DNA of 6,656 nucleotides from Bacteroidota bacterium. Its GTDB lineage: Bacteria > Bacteroidota > Bacteroidia > Flavobacteriales > Flavobacteriaceae. The notes beneath the pieces are model-generated. The model did no database searches. It was not told the DNA's origin and worked only from the letters and a program-made list of their open reading frames with translations. A program made the translations under genes and the position numbers. Of the stretch, positions 5,467-6,656 are shown piece after piece. The stretch's first letter is position 1, and each line of letters begins with the position of its first letter. The stretch is from assembly GCA_023386255.1 (NCBI GenBank), contig JAEWKB010000169.1, forward strand, positions 1 through 6,656, given 5' to 3'.

Positions 5467-6470
5467 ACACCATAGCTGTAGTAATACTCAACTGGAACGG
5501 CAGGCAGCTGCTGGAACAGTTCCTTCCTTCTGTAATTAAACATTCTCCCGAAGCGGTTATTTATGTAGCAGACAACGCCTCTACCGATGATTCCATAGCC
5601 TTTGTAGAGGCTAAATTTCCTGAGGTAAAGATTATACGCCTTAGTAATAACTATGGCTATGCAGGTGGATATAATAAAGCGTTAGAGGAGGTCGAGGAAG
5701 ATTATTATGCTTTGGTAAACAGTGATGTTGAAGTTACTGAAAACTGGCTGCAGCCGATACTTGAATTATTTTATACTGATCCTGAAACCGCTATAATCCA
5801 GCCAAAGATATTAGATTATAAAAGCAAAAACTTATTTGAATATGCCGGTGCTGCGGGAGGATTTATAGATAAGTTTGGCTATCCTTTTTGCAGGGGGCGC
5901 ATTTTTAATACCGTTGAAGAAGACAAAGGCCAGTATAATGACATCAGCGAGATATTCTGGGCATCCGGCGCCTGTTTCTTCATCAGGAAAAATGTATACC
6001 GTGAACTACGAGGCTTTGATGAAGATTTTTTTGCGCACCAGGAGGAGATAGACCTATGCTGGAGAGCTTTCAATAAAAACTATAAAGTACGTTTCTGTGG
6101 CCAGTCTGTGATATATCATGTAGGTGGCGCTACACTCAATAATACAAGCCCCAGGTAAACATACCTTAACTTCAGGAACTCATTGCTGATGATGGTAAAG
6201 AACCTCCCGGCCTCAAAACTGCTGCCTATACTGTTTTTAAGGCTTTGCCTTGACGGTTTAGCAGGCGTACAGTTCCTGACACAGGGAAAACTGCCACATA
6301 TCTTTGCGATTATAAAAGCTCATTTCCATTTCTACGGAAGTTTTTTTAGATTTATAAAGAAAAGAGAATCAAAACACTACAGCAATTACTACAAAAGCAG
6401 GAGCATTGTTTTAAGGTACTACTTGTTAAATGGCAAGGAGTTTGATAAAAATTTTAACAATAGTTTATAG
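5463..6470 (+). pseudogene. Family-2 glycosyltransferase, interrupted by an in-frame stop
   Basis: The intact reading would be 335 codons, but codon 232 (6156-6158) is TAA. Residues 1-231 hold the complete GT-A catalytic domain of a rhamnosyltransferase-like GT2: VVILNWNG (6-13), VADNASTDDS with Asp37 for the nucleotide, LVNSDVEV with NSD at 86-88 as the metal site, WASGACFFIR (166-175), the base-containing FDEDFFAHQEEIDLCWR (185-201) and YHVGGAT (218-224). After the stop the same frame continues for 103 codons with typical family sequence: TYLNFRNSL, a hydrophobic amphipathic stretch (LLPILFLRLCLDGLAGVQFL) and a basic aromatic tail (IKAHFHFYGSF, KKRES), ending with TAG at 6468-6470. Relatives I recall read SPRKTYLNFRN here, so AAA to TAA is the simplest change. 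The protein would act on the cytoplasmic membrane face, transferring a sugar from an activated donor; substrate unknown. If the stop is real, a truncated 231-residue enzyme (5463-6158) lacking the membrane-binding tail is made; otherwise it is a base error. The start overlaps the upstream stop by ATGA. Confidence 0.8.
6156..6158 (+). other. Premature in-frame TAA within the glycosyltransferase
   Basis: The local codons are AGC CCC AGG TAA ACA TAC CTT AAC. Upstream 5463-6155 and downstream 6159-6467 are in one frame with no other stop or shift, so a single substitution (most simply A to T at 6156, Lys to stop) explains the interruption. TAA ends other genes here (268-270, 951-953, and ettA), so it is not a reassigned codon. 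Confidence 0.85.
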
Positions 6471-6502
6471 ACAATTTCGTTATTCGTTTATATCGTAATC
6501 TG

Positions 6503-6510
6503 TAATTTTG
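6503..6510 (+). promoter_or_regulatory. Candidate -7 promoter element for the OmpA-type lipoprotein gene
   Basis: TAATTTTG fits TAnnTTTG exactly and ends 24 bases before the ATG at 6535. It lies in the A/T-rich 64-base gap after the glycosyltransferase. Only weak -33 candidates are seen (TTCG at 6476-6479 or 6483-6486). The leader between element and ATG is A/T-rich with no Shine-Dalgarno, and no hairpin terminator for the upstream gene is visible in the gap. Confidence 0.5.
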
Positions 6511-6534
6511 TTAAAATTTAAAAACATTAAATTT

Positions 6535-6656
6535 ATGAAAAGAGCCATTTTATTACTCACTTTAGGAGCCATGACGCTGACTTCCTGCGGTACAAAGAAA
6601 AAAATTGCCGAACTTGAAGCAAAAAATAAGGAAATCCAGGACCTGCTGAATAGTGC
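6535..6656 (+). CDS. Lipoprotein, probably OmpA family, N-terminal fragment
   Basis: The first 40 codons of a gene that runs past the window edge. A basic start (MKR), hydrophobic core (AILLLTLGAMT) and lipobox LTSC with Cys18 form a clear lipoprotein signal peptide. The mature N-terminus is C-G-T-K-K-K, then a heptad-type segment with Ile24, Leu27, Asn31, Ile34 and Leu38 in a/d positions, i.e. the beginning of a coiled coil. Lipid anchor, short basic spacer and coiled coil are typical of flavobacterial OmpA-family lipoproteins whose C-terminal domain binds peptidoglycan; I recall such a gene following the HsdR-N/glycosyltransferase pair in flavobacteria. The OmpA domain itself is not in this window, so the family call is inference. 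Expression is probably from its own promoter at 6503-6510. Confidence 0.75.
   Translation, partial: MKRAILLLTLGAMTLTSCGTKKKIAELEAKNKEIQDLLNS

Noticed and set aside
6150..6185. Programmed frameshift or recoded stop in the glycosyltransferase
   Set aside because: Both halves share one frame, so no frameshift is needed. The codon is TAA, a poor read-through stop, and I see no recoding hairpin. TAA also ends several other genes here, so the code is standard.
6183..6470. A separate small gene starting with TTG at 6183
   Set aside because: The frame is the continuation of the glycosyltransferase, and family-like sequence (TYLNFRNS) lies before this TTG; no ribosome site or promoter is evident.

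Overview
The window looks like ordinary chromosomal DNA from a Flavobacteriaceae member (Flavobacterium-like). The signs are low-to-moderate GC, starts preceded by A/T-rich leaders with no clear Shine-Dalgarno, Bacteroidetes-type TAnnTTTG promoter elements, lipoproteins with acidic or charged residues after the lipid cysteine, and a gene set (small CAL67264-type membrane protein, HsdR-N-like protein next to holA, OmpA-type lipoprotein) that I recall as typical of flavobacteria. The organism call rests on recognition by eye, not on a database search.

Layout. 1-270 (+) is the C-terminal end of an outer-membrane beta-barrel protein, followed by a strong hairpin terminator at 286-305. 324-953 (+) is a hypothetical lipoprotein, which converges on the ABC-F translation factor gene ettA (984-2678, -); both end on a shared bidirectional terminator at 955-978. 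Divergent from ettA is a DxD glycosyltransferase (2770-3657, +). It ends 3 bp from the convergent end of a 60-residue two-helix membrane protein (3661-3843, -). Behind that on the minus strand lies holA, the DNA polymerase III delta subunit (3981-4985). A 34-bp gap separates holA from a divergent pair with a 4-bp ATGA overlap: a stand-alone HsdR N-terminal-type PD-(D/E)XK protein (5020-5466, +) and a family-2 glycosyltransferase (5463-6470, +). The window ends in the first 40 codons of an OmpA-type lipoprotein (6535 onward).

How the genes relate. This is mostly a patchwork of housekeeping functions (replication clamp loading, translation, envelope proteins, glycan synthesis), not one pathway. 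The two glycosyltransferases are unrelated in sequence, and neither sits in a visible polysaccharide cluster.

Most notable points. (1) The family-2 glycosyltransferase is cut by a single in-frame TAA at 6156-6158, with 103 family-like codons continuing in the same frame. (2) The HsdR-N-like protein keeps an apparently complete nuclease core without any motor, methylase or specificity partner, and a -7-like promoter element ends 4 bases before its ATG, suggesting leaderless translation. (3) An identical 12-base motif, CGATATTTGCGC, lies just upstream of ettA and of the small membrane protein gene. I see no CRISPR array, insertion sequence, tRNA/rRNA or clearly new system. No gene-free stretch exceeds 300 bases; the longest, 3844-3980, holds a candidate promoter and no gene.
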